DNA of 35,272 nucleotides from CAYXWM01 sp964468805 (GTDB lineage: Bacteria; Bacillota; Clostridia; Lachnospirales; WRBF01), in assembly GCA_964468805.1 (NCBI GenBank), contig CAYXWM010000026.1:1-35272 (forward strand), written 5' to 3'. Within the stretch, counting starts at the first letter, position 1. Every line of letters starts with the position of its first letter. The position numbers and the translations under genes are program-made. A model generated the notes under the pieces. It was given only the letters and a program-made list of their open reading frames with translations, searched no databases and was not told where the DNA came from. This document shows, piece after piece, positions 15,934 to 25,300 of this stretch.

Positions 15934-17148
15934 TTACAGCCAGCCTGCGAAAATACCTGCGATAATAACCGATGTAATTGTTACGGTAACAAAACCGCCC
16001 ACCAGCATCTGTGGCAACATTCGGTCCATAAGGTATTGTTTTTCTTCTTCATTGCCGGCAATGGCACGACAAGCTTCCTCTGTAATAATATAGTTTGGAG
16101 GGAAGCCGTAGAGAGAGGTTAGGCTGACAGCGATAGCCATAAAAGGACTGACCTTCAGAGCCTTGGCAATTACAAAGGAGAATACACCCATACCAATAAC
16201 GCCTATAATTATTAAGATAACCAACGGTCCTATTGCTGCGCCTAAAATTTCAGGGGTTGCGCCCTTTAGGCCGTCAAAAATAAACAACATCAAACCTACA
16301 GCCATAAAGTTAAAACAGCCTGACTTACGTAAAATGTCTTTTTCCAAAAAGCCGATTTCACAGAAAACAACACCCAAAACCAAGCTTGAGATTGTACCGG
16401 CAATAACGCCGCCGCTCCAGCTGCTGATATACATAGCCAGCAAGGAAACCAAGGTTAACTTAAAAAGAGCAACGCCGGGCGTGAAATATTTGGCAGGAGT
16501 TTCCGGGATAAGCTTGCGTTTTTCCAAACCGGTCATAGGGTTTTCCATGTCACCGGAGATGGATTTTTGTGTGCCTTCTGATTTGCCTTCTCTTAGATTT
16601 TTAAGAAGTCGCTTGCCCTCATGTTTTAAACAGACAGCAGTCAGCGGATAGCCTGCAAAACCTTGAACCGAATACATAGCCACGGTTAAAATAGCGGCAA
16701 TTTCCAAACCTTTGTCCAGTGCTGCCTTTTGCATATTAAGTGAGGCGATAAGACCACCGGTCAACGGCGGAATACCTGCAATAATCAACTGACGTTCTAC
16801 AAAGAGTCCTGCAATGAACCAACCGAAAAGAATCATGCCCAAAAGACCCACAAGACAAATGATAACAACTTTCCATTGCTTAATAAATTCTTTAAGGCTG
16901 ATGGTTGTACCCATATGTACCGTTATCAGATAGACAAAAATCACGTTGGTCAGCGGCTTTGCCATGCCGGACGCCGACACAAGCTCCGCAGGGAAAAATG
17001 TCCAATATCCGATAATGAAAAGAGCTGCCATAACAAAGGTTGAGGGTATCCAAGCTTTACTAAAAGTGCCGGTTAGCTCCCCGATGGCATAAACTGTAGC
17101 CAGTACCAAAAACGCCAACAATGGAGTTGAAGCGATTATTTCTTGCAT
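15934..17148 (-). CDS. Polytopic membrane permease, probable carboxylate or amino-acid transporter
   Basis: A 404-residue integral membrane protein with about ten to twelve hydrophobic segments and a charged cytoplasmic loop at about residues 175-220 (KHEGKRLLKNLREGK onward). Glycine-rich stretches such as PPLTGGLIASLNMQKAA and SLYGFPPNYIITEEA recall two-fold repeated secondary carriers (GltS/BASS-like folds), but I do not recognise the family firmly. AAAGGAG lies about nine bases before the ATG. It is the last gene downstream of an aldolase, aminotransferase and M20 amidohydrolase on the same strand, so uptake of their substrate, or export of an end product, is a reasonable inference. Confidence 0.65.
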   Translation of the reverse strand: MQEIIASTPLLAFLVLATVYAIGELTGTFSKAWIPSTFVMAALFIIGYWTFFPAELVSASGMAKPLTNVIFVYLITVHMGTTISLKEFIKQWKVVIICLVGLLGMILFGWFIAGLFVERQLIIAGIPPLTGGLIASLNMQKAALDKGLEIAAILTVAMYSVQGFAGYPLTAVCLKHEGKRLLKNLREGKSEGTQKSISGDMENPMTGLEKRKLIPETPAKYFTPGVALFKLTLVSLLAMYISSWSGGVIAGTISSLVLGVVFCEIGFLEKDILRKSGCFNFMAVGLMLFIFDGLKGATPEILGAAIGPLVILIIIGVIGMGVFSFVIAKALKVSPFMAIAVSLTSLYGFPPNYIITEEACRAIAGNEEEKQYLMDRMLPQMLVGGFVTVTITSVIIAGIFAGWL

Positions 17149-17287
17149 ACTAGATAACTCCTTTCGTTCAGTAAGTTATATTTTGAGTTATTATACTTTA
17201 CATTGAACCGCTATTTTTAATCCGGTTGAAGCGTTTGTATCCTCATAAAAATAACGTACCGAATTAAAGTATAATGACTTTAGTAAC

Positions 17288-17319
17288 ATTCCTTGCGGAG
17301 CTTAATTTGCTCGCAAATT
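17288..17319. repeat. Partial copy of the cloverleaf repeat
   Basis: ATTCC-TTGC-GGAG is followed by a perfect hairpin AATTTGC-TC-GCAAATT at 17304-17319. The order matches the first two hairpins of the complete element at 10233-10297, in the same orientation. It lies in the spacer between the amidohydrolase and permease genes. Confidence 0.55.
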
Positions 17320-17338
17320 ATCAGCAGTCGCCGATTTA

Positions 17339-18526
17339 CTATTTAGACTCTCTGAGGCTTTCAAGCCAATCCAAAGCAAACTGTGCCGCTACGCCGGAAC
17401 CCATGTGCAGGGCATTTTCATCTACGGTGAAGCATTGATGATGATTTGAAAGCTCCGAACCGGGTACATCCTTATGTGTTACACCAAGAAAACCAAATAT
17501 TGATGGGATACTTTCCATAATATGACCATAATCCTCCGAAGCAGGAAGTTTATTCATATTAATAAGGAAGTTTGAACCATATAACTTTTCGGCAGCATTT
17601 CGGCATACTGTCACTAACTCAGCACTTTGGTTTACAACAGGACCCACCAGACGGTCATATTTAAAATCAATGCTGCAGCCAAAAGCCTCGGCGGTATGTC
17701 TTGCTATATTCTCCATCTGCTTTTCAATTGTGTCACGCAATTCATTTGAATACGCCCTTGCACTGCCTTCTAAAGTTACCTTATCCGCTAAGGTATTAAA
17801 GCGTGTACCGCCATGTATTGTGCTTATGGTAAGAACCTTGGGTGCCATAGGGTCGTTTAAGCGGCTTGTAATAGCTTGCCAGTTCATCACTATGGAGGCA
17901 GCTGCCAATAAAGCATCGCTTCCTTGATGAGGTGCCGAAGCATGAGCAGTTGCTCCGTTTACGGTCAGCTTTGGCCAATCGCTGGAGGCCATACGCTCGC
18001 CATATTCCATGTTAAAGCGACAGCTTTCCAATCCGCCCCAAACGTGCATGGCATAACAGGCACTGACACCCTCAGTCAATCCAAGTTCAACGGCCGTTTT
18101 GGCTCCTCGGGCAACTTCCTCCTCGGCTTGGAAATAAAAACGTACCGTGCCGGCTATTTTATGAGATAATTCTGTGAGGATTTTTGCCGCCCCAAGTTGC
18201 ACGGCTATGTGACAATCATGACCGCAGGCGTGCATAACGCCCGGATATGCAGATGCAAAGGGCAGTCCTGTCTCCTCTGTTGCGGCGATGGCATCTATGT
18301 CGGCTCGAAGCATAACTATAGGACCATCTTTGTCGCCTACAAGGTCGGCATAACAGCCTTCAATCCCTTCAAGTCGCCGGGGTTTAAGCCCCATGCTCTC
18401 CAATTCCTTAATTATTTCGTTAGTGGTATTGACTTCATGCCCGCTTAACTCAGGATATTGATGAAACCATCGTCTTTTTTCAATAATATATTCGTTATAC
18501 TTTTCCGCAAGATGTTTAATATCCAT
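17339..18526 (-). CDS. M20 family amidohydrolase (N-acyl amino acid / hippurate hydrolase type)
   Basis: A 395-residue cytoplasmic dinuclear metallo-hydrolase that cleaves an amide bond of an N-acyl or conjugated amino acid. It has the family sequence in order: RRWFHQYPELSGHE at the N-terminus, MLRADIDAI, the metal-binding HACGHDCH (C101, H103), the catalytic QAEEE (E135-E137), H161 in AMHVWGG, the dimerisation domain with HASAPHQGSDAL, and the C-terminal NHHQCFTVDENAL. Family members usually have QPAEE at the glutamate site; here it is QAEEE. AGGTGG precedes the ATG. It lies between the aminotransferase and permease genes. The exact acyl amino acid is unknown. Confidence 0.88.
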   Translation of the reverse strand: MDIKHLAEKYNEYIIEKRRWFHQYPELSGHEVNTTNEIIKELESMGLKPRRLEGIEGCYADLVGDKDGPIVMLRADIDAIAATEETGLPFASAYPGVMHACGHDCHIAVQLGAAKILTELSHKIAGTVRFYFQAEEEVARGAKTAVELGLTEGVSACYAMHVWGGLESCRFNMEYGERMASSDWPKLTVNGATAHASAPHQGSDALLAAASIVMNWQAITSRLNDPMAPKVLTISTIHGGTRFNTLADKVTLEGSARAYSNELRDTIEKQMENIARHTAEAFGCSIDFKYDRLVGPVVNQSAELVTVCRNAAEKLYGSNFLINMNKLPASEDYGHIMESIPSIFGFLGVTHKDVPGSELSNHHQCFTVDENALHMGSGVAAQFALDWLESLRESK

Positions 18527-18690
18527 AATTGTCCACCTCGTAGTATTTTTTGGAGGTACAATTTCTTATTCAGTAAATTTGGGGTTGTCGGAGGCGAATG
18601 TGTTTTTGGGTTATCCGCTTCCGATTTATGCTTAATTCGGCTGTATTGCTGACAAAATCTCTCGCAAACATTTCAATTGCAGTTGTTTAA

Positions 18691-19875
18691 TTATTCACCT
18701 GTAAATTTGCAAATGGCATCGCCCAATTTTTTCATGCCCTCTTGAATACGCTCCGGTGTATTGGACGAAAAATTCATCCTGATAAAGCCGTTGCCCTCAT
18801 CGGGATTAATGAAGAACGGGGAACCCGGAATAAAAGCCACCTTATGCTCCTTTGTACAATACTCCAAAAGGTGATTGGCATTAATACCTTTAGGCAGTTG
18901 AACCCAAGTAAACAATCCGCCATCCGCTCGAGTGTATTTTATACCGGCAGGAAAGTATTTATCTATGCAGGAAAGCATAGTAAGCATTCGTTCTTTATAT
19001 AGCCCGTTTATTTTCAACAAATGATCCGGCAAGAGCCCTCGGTTTAAAAATTGAGCACATATTTCCTGGGTCAAAATTGTGGTATGGGTATCGGCGAATT
19101 GCTTGGCAACAGTCATTTTTTTTATGATTTCCGGCTCTGCCACAACAGCACCCACACGCAGACCCGGGGCAATGTTCTTTGAAAAGCTGTTTAAGAGAAT
19201 TACATTGCCTGTGCTGTCATATGACTTAATGGGCGATAAAAATTCACCAAAATACCTAAGGTCACAATAGGGGTCATCCTCCAAAACAATAAAATTGTTT
19301 TCGGAAGCCAGTTTTGCCACAGCTTTTCTCCTGTCAGCGGGAAGAGTTTTACCTGTGGGGTTTTGGAATGTGGGTACGCAATAAAGCATTTTGGGATTGT
19401 GTAACTTTATTTTTTCCTCAAGGTCTTGAATAATAATCCCCTGCTCGTCGGTCTCTATAGGCACACAACGGCAGTTAAGTTTGTTAAATACCATTAATGC
19501 ACTTAAAAAGGTTGGTGACTCAACAAAAACCACGTCATTCTCGTTGAGAAAAACCTCTGATGCCAACATAATTCCCTGAGTAGAGCCTGTGGTGATGATA
19601 ACGTTTTCTAAAGATGCCTCAACGCCTCGCGGCCGCACTATATGCTCCGTATAAGCTTCTCGTAGCGGCAGCCAGCCTTCGGTAATGCCGTATTGAAAAA
19701 TTTTGGCACCGTGAGCTGCAATGCTTTCGTGGATTATTTCGTCCATAGTTTCTATGGGGAATGATTCATTGGCAGGGCTTCCGCCGCCAAAAGAGATTAT
19801 TTCCGGGTCTGACATGAATTTGAGTATTTCTCGAATAATGCTGCCTTTAACACGGCTCATTCTATCAGCGAACAT
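18691..19875 (-). CDS. PLP-dependent class I aminotransferase (2-aminoadipate aminotransferase-like)
   Basis: A 394-residue fold-type I enzyme without a DNA-binding domain, similar to LysN/MocR-type aminotransferases. The PLP lysine is K233 in NSFSKNIAPGLRVG; other active-site features are TTGSTQGIML (phosphate binding), QNPTGKTLP (N172) and LEDDPYCDLRY (D200/D201), and an R-M-N-F motif near the C-terminus supplies the carboxylate-binding arginine. Such enzymes move an amino group between 2-aminoadipate, aromatic or branched amino acids and 2-oxoglutarate. In this cluster it would convert the amino acid freed by the amidohydrolase into a 2-oxo acid for the aldolase; this is inference. Confidence 0.88.
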   Translation of the reverse strand: MFADRMSRVKGSIIREILKFMSDPEIISFGGGSPANESFPIETMDEIIHESIAAHGAKIFQYGITEGWLPLREAYTEHIVRPRGVEASLENVIITTGSTQGIMLASEVFLNENDVVFVESPTFLSALMVFNKLNCRCVPIETDEQGIIIQDLEEKIKLHNPKMLYCVPTFQNPTGKTLPADRRKAVAKLASENNFIVLEDDPYCDLRYFGEFLSPIKSYDSTGNVILLNSFSKNIAPGLRVGAVVAEPEIIKKMTVAKQFADTHTTILTQEICAQFLNRGLLPDHLLKINGLYKERMLTMLSCIDKYFPAGIKYTRADGGLFTWVQLPKGINANHLLEYCTKEHKVAFIPGSPFFINPDEGNGFIRMNFSSNTPERIQEGMKKLGDAICKFTGE

Positions 19876-19929
19876 TGTCGGTTTACGCCCTTTCTTTTAG
19901 TATTTAGCATGAGTTACGCATAGTCGTAA

Positions 19930-19970
19930 AATTTACTAAGCAAATTAAATCCCCGGGAATTTTCACATTT
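19930..19970. repeat. Degenerate copy of the cloverleaf repeat, inverted
   Basis: Compared with the reverse complement of 10233-10297, bases 19930-19946 match the middle hairpin at about 13 of 17 positions. 19947-19962 keep the AAAT...GGGAATTT palindrome, and 19963-19970 keep TCACATTT of the outer stem. The copy lies between the aldolase and aminotransferase genes. The third hairpin is lost. Confidence 0.5.
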
Positions 19971-19978
19971 TTATACGG

Positions 19979-20752
19979 TTAGATACCGCTCCTTATTTCA
20001 TTAACCAGAGATTTAAAGGCGTTCATGAAAACAACGGTATCGATGTTTATAGCTGTGCCCGAGAAGCCGTCCGACAGATTTTTTATAGCAGCCTCTGCAT
20101 TGGGTGAGAACACAACCGCAACTTTGCCTGCATTTTCGCAAGCAGTAAGGATTCTTTGGCGAGCTTTTAAATAATCGGGATGGTCAAATTGCCCCGGTAT
20201 GCCCATGTCGGTGGTTAAGTCGTAGGGCCCCAGGAATATGCCGTCTATGCCGTAAAGGTTAATTATTTCTTCAATGTTTTCAAGACAACCCACGGTTTCA
20301 CATTGCGGTATTACTATAACCTCGTCGTTTGCTTCCTTGAAAAAATCAGTCAGTCGTCCGTAACTTCTGTGAGACCAATCTGAATTTCTGGCATATGGGA
20401 AGCAATGCTTACCCATGGGGTAATATTTAACTTGTTCCAGTAGTTTTTTTATTTCGTCAACGTTCTCAATACAGGGTACTATAATGCCCTTTGCACCGCA
20501 GTTTATCATCCTGTGAAGTGATGGACGAGTATAATCCGGAACTCTGATTATAGGCACAATGCCCTTTGCTTCCGCCGCACGCACATAGTCCATGGCGTCT
20601 TGATAGCTAAAGGGACCGTGTTCGCCATCAATCACCACAAAATCCAACCCGGCAAGAGCCATGCATTCAATAGCTGTGCCGCTTCCCAGATGTGAAACGC
20701 TACCCAGAATTTTTTCTCCTCTTGCGACTTTTTCTTTCAGCTTGTTGGACAT
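19979..20752 (-). CDS. HpcH/HpaI family aldolase
   Basis: A 257-residue class II pyruvate-type aldolase that cleaves or forms 4-hydroxy-2-oxo acids (relatives: 4-hydroxy-2-oxoheptanedioate aldolase, 2-keto-3-deoxy-L-rhamnonate aldolase). Family motifs: FVVIDGEHGPFSY, IIRVPDYTR (catalytic Arg), CGAKGIIVPCIEN, QCETVGCLENIEEI (metal-binding Glu) and GIFLGPYDLTTDMGIPG (metal-binding Asp). The ATG at 20752 is preferred: GGGAGG lies five bases upstream, while the in-frame start at 20776 would put that site inside the gene. It is the first gene of the catabolic operon, with a leader of about 165 nt. Confidence 0.9.
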   Translation of the reverse strand: MSNKLKEKVARGEKILGSVSHLGSGTAIECMALAGLDFVVIDGEHGPFSYQDAMDYVRAAEAKGIVPIIRVPDYTRPSLHRMINCGAKGIIVPCIENVDEIKKLLEQVKYYPMGKHCFPYARNSDWSHRSYGRLTDFFKEANDEVIVIPQCETVGCLENIEEIINLYGIDGIFLGPYDLTTDMGIPGQFDHPDYLKARQRILTACENAGKVAVVFSPNAEAAIKNLSDGFSGTAINIDTVVFMNAFKSLVNEIRSGI

Positions 20753-20812
20753 AACAACCTCCCGATTTTTTATCAATAAAGGCTTTTCAATAACCCGGCA
20801 ATGTGTTATATT

Positions 20813-20850
20813 AACGTAAATTCCTACAGAATTTAATTAAATATGTAATT
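20813..20850. repeat. Partial copy of the cloverleaf repeat in the aldolase leader
   Basis: AACGT is followed by AAATTC-CTACA-GAATTT (20818-20834) and AATTA-AATATG-TAATT (20835-20850), matching the outer stem and first two hairpins of 10233-10297 in the same orientation. The third hairpin and the closing strand of the stem are missing. Confidence 0.6.
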
Positions 20851-20922
20851 ACTCGACATTTTGTAAAAATTTCATGAAACAGCACAAGTCGGGGTTATAA
20901 AAAGCTGAATATTTTGGGTTTA

Positions 20923-20952
20923 ATTATACTATACCGGTTTTTTTAAAGTCAA
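20923..20952 (-). promoter_or_regulatory. Sigma-A promoter of the aldolase operon
   Basis: On the - strand TTGACT (20952-20947) is followed by an 18-nt spacer and a perfect TATAAT (20928-20923). Confidence 0.7.
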
Positions 20953-21124
20953 AATTTGTGCATTTGGAATACTTTTTAACTCTTATGCCCAAAAAACCAT
21001 GCTTAAATTGTGTTGATTACATACTTGTGCTTTTGTTTATATGCTCCTCATTTATTACGATTTCTAAAAACCGGATGGGGTGCATAAAATAATTGTTATT
21101 TTCCGGGTAATTTATTATGACAGC

Positions 21125-21155
21125 TTGACAGTAGGTTTAATCGCCGAGCTATTAT
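21125..21155 (+). promoter_or_regulatory. Possible promoter of the gntR gene
   Basis: A perfect TTGACA (21125-21130) is followed after 19 nt by TATTAT (21150-21155). The spacing is longer than ideal. The leader to the TTG start would be about 30 nt. Confidence 0.4.
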
Positions 21156-21193
21156 CGATTACCTCCTGCTGTGCTTTAAAAGGGGCGACGACT

Positions 21194-21877
21194 TTGGACA
21201 TAAACAATCTTAAGGAAAGGCTAAAGGCAAATCCTTTTTTGACCTTGAGTGATGTTATTTATCAATCTTTGTTTGAGGACATTGTAAAGCTTCAAATCTT
21301 GCCGGAAACAAAATTAAACGAAAAGCAGCTTGCCGATATGCTGGGGGTTAGCCGTTCGCCGGTTAATCATGCCCTTAAAAGTTTATGTGCCGACGGTCTG
21401 CTTAAAAAGGCAGGTAAAAGCCTTTGCGTTGTTCCAATGAAAAAACAAGAATGCCGAAAGCTTTATGAATCACGCTTTTGCTTAGAGGGCTATGCGGCTT
21501 ATTTAAGTGCTTCCCGTATTAATAAAGAAGAAATTGAAGAGCTGGAAAAAAGCATTGAGGGCTTTGAAAAAATCATTGTTAATGATATAAGTGCCCAGGC
21601 GGACCACGACGCCTCTTTTCATTCAATAGTTATCAAATCGGCGAGAAATCCTTATATTTCTGCCATGTATAAAACAACGGAATATCAGCTTTTGCGTTAT
21701 CGCAATTCCCTAAGCCTTGAAGTGCCCGGGGAGCTTTTACGCTCTTTCCTTCAAGAATCCTGCCGAAGCCACAAATCCATCCTAAACGCAATAAAACTGG
21801 GTTTTTCCGATACAGCCAGAAAGGAAATGGAGCTTCATATACAGACAATGCTGGATGCTATAGGAGAGTGGAAATAA
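21194..21877 (+). CDS. GntR family transcriptional regulator, FCD-type effector domain
   Basis: A 227-residue DNA-binding regulator. The N-terminal winged helix-turn-helix covers about residues 15-80 (LQILPETKLNEKQLADMLG then SRSPVNHALKSLCADGLL). The C-terminal all-helical FCD-like domain contains ARLE-like LYESRFCLEGYAA, DHDASFHSIVI and SHKSILNAI, the positions that bind metal and small acids. The TTG at 21194 is chosen because AAAAGGGG lies nine bases upstream and it gives the usual family length; the in-frame region back to 21080 is hydrophobic and unlike GntR N-termini. It is divergent from the aldolase operon and probably controls it in response to its substrate or an intermediate. Confidence 0.85.
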   Translation: MDINNLKERLKANPFLTLSDVIYQSLFEDIVKLQILPETKLNEKQLADMLGVSRSPVNHALKSLCADGLLKKAGKSLCVVPMKKQECRKLYESRFCLEGYAAYLSASRINKEEIEELEKSIEGFEKIIVNDISAQADHDASFHSIVIKSARNPYISAMYKTTEYQLLRYRNSLSLEVPGELLRSFLQESCRSHKSILNAIKLGFSDTARKEMELHIQTMLDAIGEWK

Positions 21878-21889
21878 ATAATATTTGTG

Positions 21890-21924
21890 ATAAGCTGTTA
21901 CTTTAAATACGGCTTATTTTTTTG
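21890..21924 (+). terminator. Terminator of the gntR gene
   Basis: A 9-bp stem ATAAGCTGT/ACGGCTTAT (one G-U pair) with a 10-nt loop is followed by seven T residues. Confidence 0.75.
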
Positions 21925-21941
21925 TAGAAATATATACAACA

Positions 21942-21994
21942 AAAAAGCAGAGTGTTTCACATTGTGTTTATCAATGAGAAATTACTCTGCTTTT
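21942..21994 (-). terminator. Long hairpin, copy 1 of the deacetylase terminator
   Basis: Arms 21942-21964 and 21972-21994 form an imperfect stem of about 22 bp (outer AAAGCAGAGT/ACTCTGCTTT) around the loop TGTTTAT. An almost identical hairpin is at 34969-35024, where it follows the intact deacetylase 3' end. Here it follows a broken copy of that gene, which shows that gene end and terminator were duplicated together. Confidence 0.7.
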
Positions 21995-22027
21995 GTTTAT
22001 AAGTTATTTTTTAAAGCCTATCCCACG

Positions 22028-22250
22028 CCATACAGTCTTTTCGGAGCCGGTTTTAATTTCATCAACCTCCTCCGTCAATTATAAATAATTTTTATGAACC
22101 GGTTTGGAAATCGGTGCAAACTTATAATCTGTTTGATAATGGACGGCAATGCTTTTGGCGTATCTATTGTATGGTTATGGAATATCAGGTTAATTTCAAA
22201 ATCCACATCTTATTCATCCAATCCAACTGTCCTCGCCTATATTTTGCCGA
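22028..22250 (-). pseudogene. Decayed 3' fragment of a polysaccharide deacetylase gene
   Basis: The bases align with the deacetylase 3' ends at 32068-32363 and 35058-35272. Shared landmarks are GGAGCC, CCGTCAATTATAAA, GATAATGGACGGCAATGC and TTATTCATCCAATCC. Internal deletions of about 13 and 39 bases and a lost stop codon break the reading frame. Only the C-terminal part of the NodB domain is represented; no 5' half is present. It lies directly upstream of the giant surface gene, on the opposite strand. Confidence 0.8.
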
Positions 22251-22329
22251 GTTTATTTCTAAAAATCCCAATACAGCACCCTGAATTTAAGAGTTCTGTA
22301 TAGGCTTTGTAAAACTAAAGTAAAACGTA

Positions 22330-22358
22330 TTGCCCGACTTTATGGGCTGTGATATAAA
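22330..22358 (+). promoter_or_regulatory. Promoter of the 3194-residue surface protein gene
   Basis: TTGCCC (22330-22335), a 17-nt spacer and TATAAA (22353-22358) lie 40 bp upstream of the ATG; GAGGAG precedes the start codon by eight bases. Confidence 0.55.
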
Positions 22359-22398
22359 GGTGGTACATATTTTATTTATATAATTTGAGGAGTGTTTT

Positions 22399-25300
22399 AT
22401 GCAACGTAAAGGTAGACTATTCAGAATGGCAGTATTGTTTATTTGTGCTTTAATGTTCTTAAACTCAAATGAATCATTATTAAATGTAATTGCTGCAACG
22501 ACATCGTACGCAAATACTTCTTTTGCAAAACTTAACACTTCTACCGGACAAGCAACCAAAATGACCGGTGTCTTTGATCCCTTAAAGTTGGAAGACGGGG
22601 TCTACATTATAGACCACGGCCCCGGTTGGATTAGGGCAGAAGATAAAGACCTTATTGCCTCGGCAATATTGGAAGGCAATTCTTTTAAACAAAAAATATC
22701 TTTATCACAATCTGTCACAAAAACTGTTACTACCAACTCTACATTCGGCGCAAAAATTGATATAAGCATTCAGGTACTTAAACTGGGTATTACGGCTGCT
22801 TTTGAAAAAGGTTTTTCCGAAGGCGGTACCGTAAGTGCTTCAAGCAATGTAGATGTTCCCATGGGTAAAATGGGATATGCAAAGCTTTATACCACCAATC
22901 AAAAATATGAAATTTGCAAAGTGCAATCAAAGCAAGTAGTATCTCAGGAATTTAAGTATGAAACAAGCGGTTATACCTCTACATATCATATTTTTGAACC
23001 CGGTGAAAAATTAGATACGGGTTTGTTGTATGAAGCAACAGAAAGAAACCTCTACGATGCTCAATCAAGATCCGCCATGCCTACCGCAATGTCTGCGGAA
23101 GAACTGGGCAGAGTAAGAGCATATGCTGCCAACGACGATACTTTGGAAATCATAAAAATCAGAAAAAACGGCAGTGACGTGGAAATCTTGGAAAGATTCC
23201 GTGCAAAAGACCCTTTTGCACAAGGAAACCTTACTAGCTTTTCCAATGGTACATATATGATTAACAGGGGTGACGGTTGGCTTTCGGACGGAGAATCAAA
23301 GCTAATTTCAACCGAGGTTATTCCTTCAAGCACAAAAGGTAAGTTATCTTCAAGCGTAACCCATACAACGGAAATGGTACACGAAGCCAAATTAACCACT
23401 ACCATCGATTTGGGTATAGTCAAGGCTGCTATCAGCAGTGGTTTCAGCATAAGCAACAAAGAAGGGGTTACTACCAAAACTTCTTTTGAATGTGAAACCG
23501 AATCCAACAAAAAGGCTTACATGAAGTCTTACCCCGTAAATAAGAGATTTACTACCTTTGTGGTTGAAGGCGGTGCTTTGAAAGAAAAGACCGAAACCTA
23601 CACCACAAGCGGTATTTACGGCAAGATAAGATCGTTTTCCGAATCTGCCGCCATTAACACAAACGATTTAAAGGAAATGGGTATAAGAAATGTTTTCGAA
23701 ACCTTTAACAATTATTCCTTAAATGATTTTTCCCATAACGTTATTGCAGATGCAGGCTTGGTAAACATCGCCAACAATCAAGGTTATATCTACTGGGACG
23801 ATAATCAAAACGGTTTCAGAGTTTCTTCATCAATGACGGTAAACCTTTTATTTTCTGTTTCGGAAAACGGAATGTATACCCTAGACCCGGGTAGAGTATA
23901 CGGTACAAGAACTCTGCCAAACCGTCGTCAAATCAAACACGGGCCTGATATGGTAAGGTTTTATGAGCTTTCCGGTGACGGTGTCTATTCTTTGATAGAC
24001 TATGACTTGTCCTCCGGAAAGTACGTAATTTATCTGGATAAAACAAAGAAATATGCGGCTGTTATGGGGCCAACAACTTTGAAATCACCTTCGTCCAAGG
24101 TTATAGACGGGGTAACCGTAAACTATCAACCCTTAGAAATTTACGGGCTGGAATTAAAGTTAACCCTAGGCGGCAGTACAGTAATTAACAAAACCCTTTT
24201 AAAAGAGAAAATAGACTATGCAAGAACCTTAAAATCAAGCGATTATACTCAAGAAACTTTTGCGGCATTGCAGGCAGTCTTGGCAGCAGCGGAAGCTGTG
24301 TTTAATCAAAACAACAGTACTTTAACTCAATCCACCGTTAACAGAAAGCTGGCAGATTTACAAAATGCTATAGATAATCTCAAGTCAAAAAATTACATAG
24401 AACCCGGAGCTTCAAAAATATATCAAATAGAATTAACGGCTTCAAAACAATTAAAAGCCGTTAATCCGGTTAATCAAATATCAGCAAACGGGCACTTTGT
24501 TATAGACCATGGCGACGGCTGGATCAGAAGCGATAAAGATGATTTTGTTACATCCGTAGTTTACGATGCTTCCGAGAAGGGCTTAAACCACGAAATGTCT
24601 CTAAAGCGTTCTGTAACAAAAACCTTTACGGATAAGGTCAAGGCAGAGTCAACAACAAGCTTAAATCTGGGTATGGTTAAGGAGGCTTTGTCCTACGCCT
24701 TTACCTATGCCAAGGAAGATTCCAAAACTATAGAAGCTGAAATGGTGGTGGCTGCTCAGCCCGACAAAAAAACCTACGCAAAGTTATATACCATTTCTCA
24801 AAAATATGAATATGCTGAATATAAAAACGGAGTATTAACAAGCCAACGTTATGTTTACGAGCCTGTAGGTTATACAGCCAAATATACCTCTGTACCCCGA
24901 GACGAAAATATTGATTACGGGGAAATGATGATATTTGACGACATCTGCGTGTTGGGTCAACCTCGAATGCAATTTGAGGAAACATCCCAAGCCTTCTTTG
25001 CAGAGCCTTACGGTGAAAGTCGCATGGCAGATTCAAGCGGGAAAACCCAAGCCGGTCAAATATTCAAGGTAAATACCGATACTTCCGGCACACCTGTTTC
25101 TGCCTCAAAATATTCAACGGACTCCGGCAGGTCTACGGTAGCAAGTAATTTAGCCACCATGCCGGACGGAGTTTATGTTGTATACATAGGCGACGGCATA
25201 GTCAAGGGTAATGAAGGCAGTCTTTACGGCACACAAATGATTAATTCCGGCTCTGCCGGCAATATTTCAAGAACACATTCAAGTGCTTCTTCCAATGTTT

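Larger units (their letters stand above)
20753..21193. other. Divergent regulatory region between aldolase operon and gntR gene
   Basis: A 441-bp AT-rich spacer without recognisable genes. It contains a partial cloverleaf repeat (20813-20850) in the leader of the aldolase operon, a good - strand promoter (20923-20952) and a possible + strand promoter (21125-21155). The operator of the GntR protein probably lies here, but no convincing palindrome of the GntR type was identified. Confidence 0.6.
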
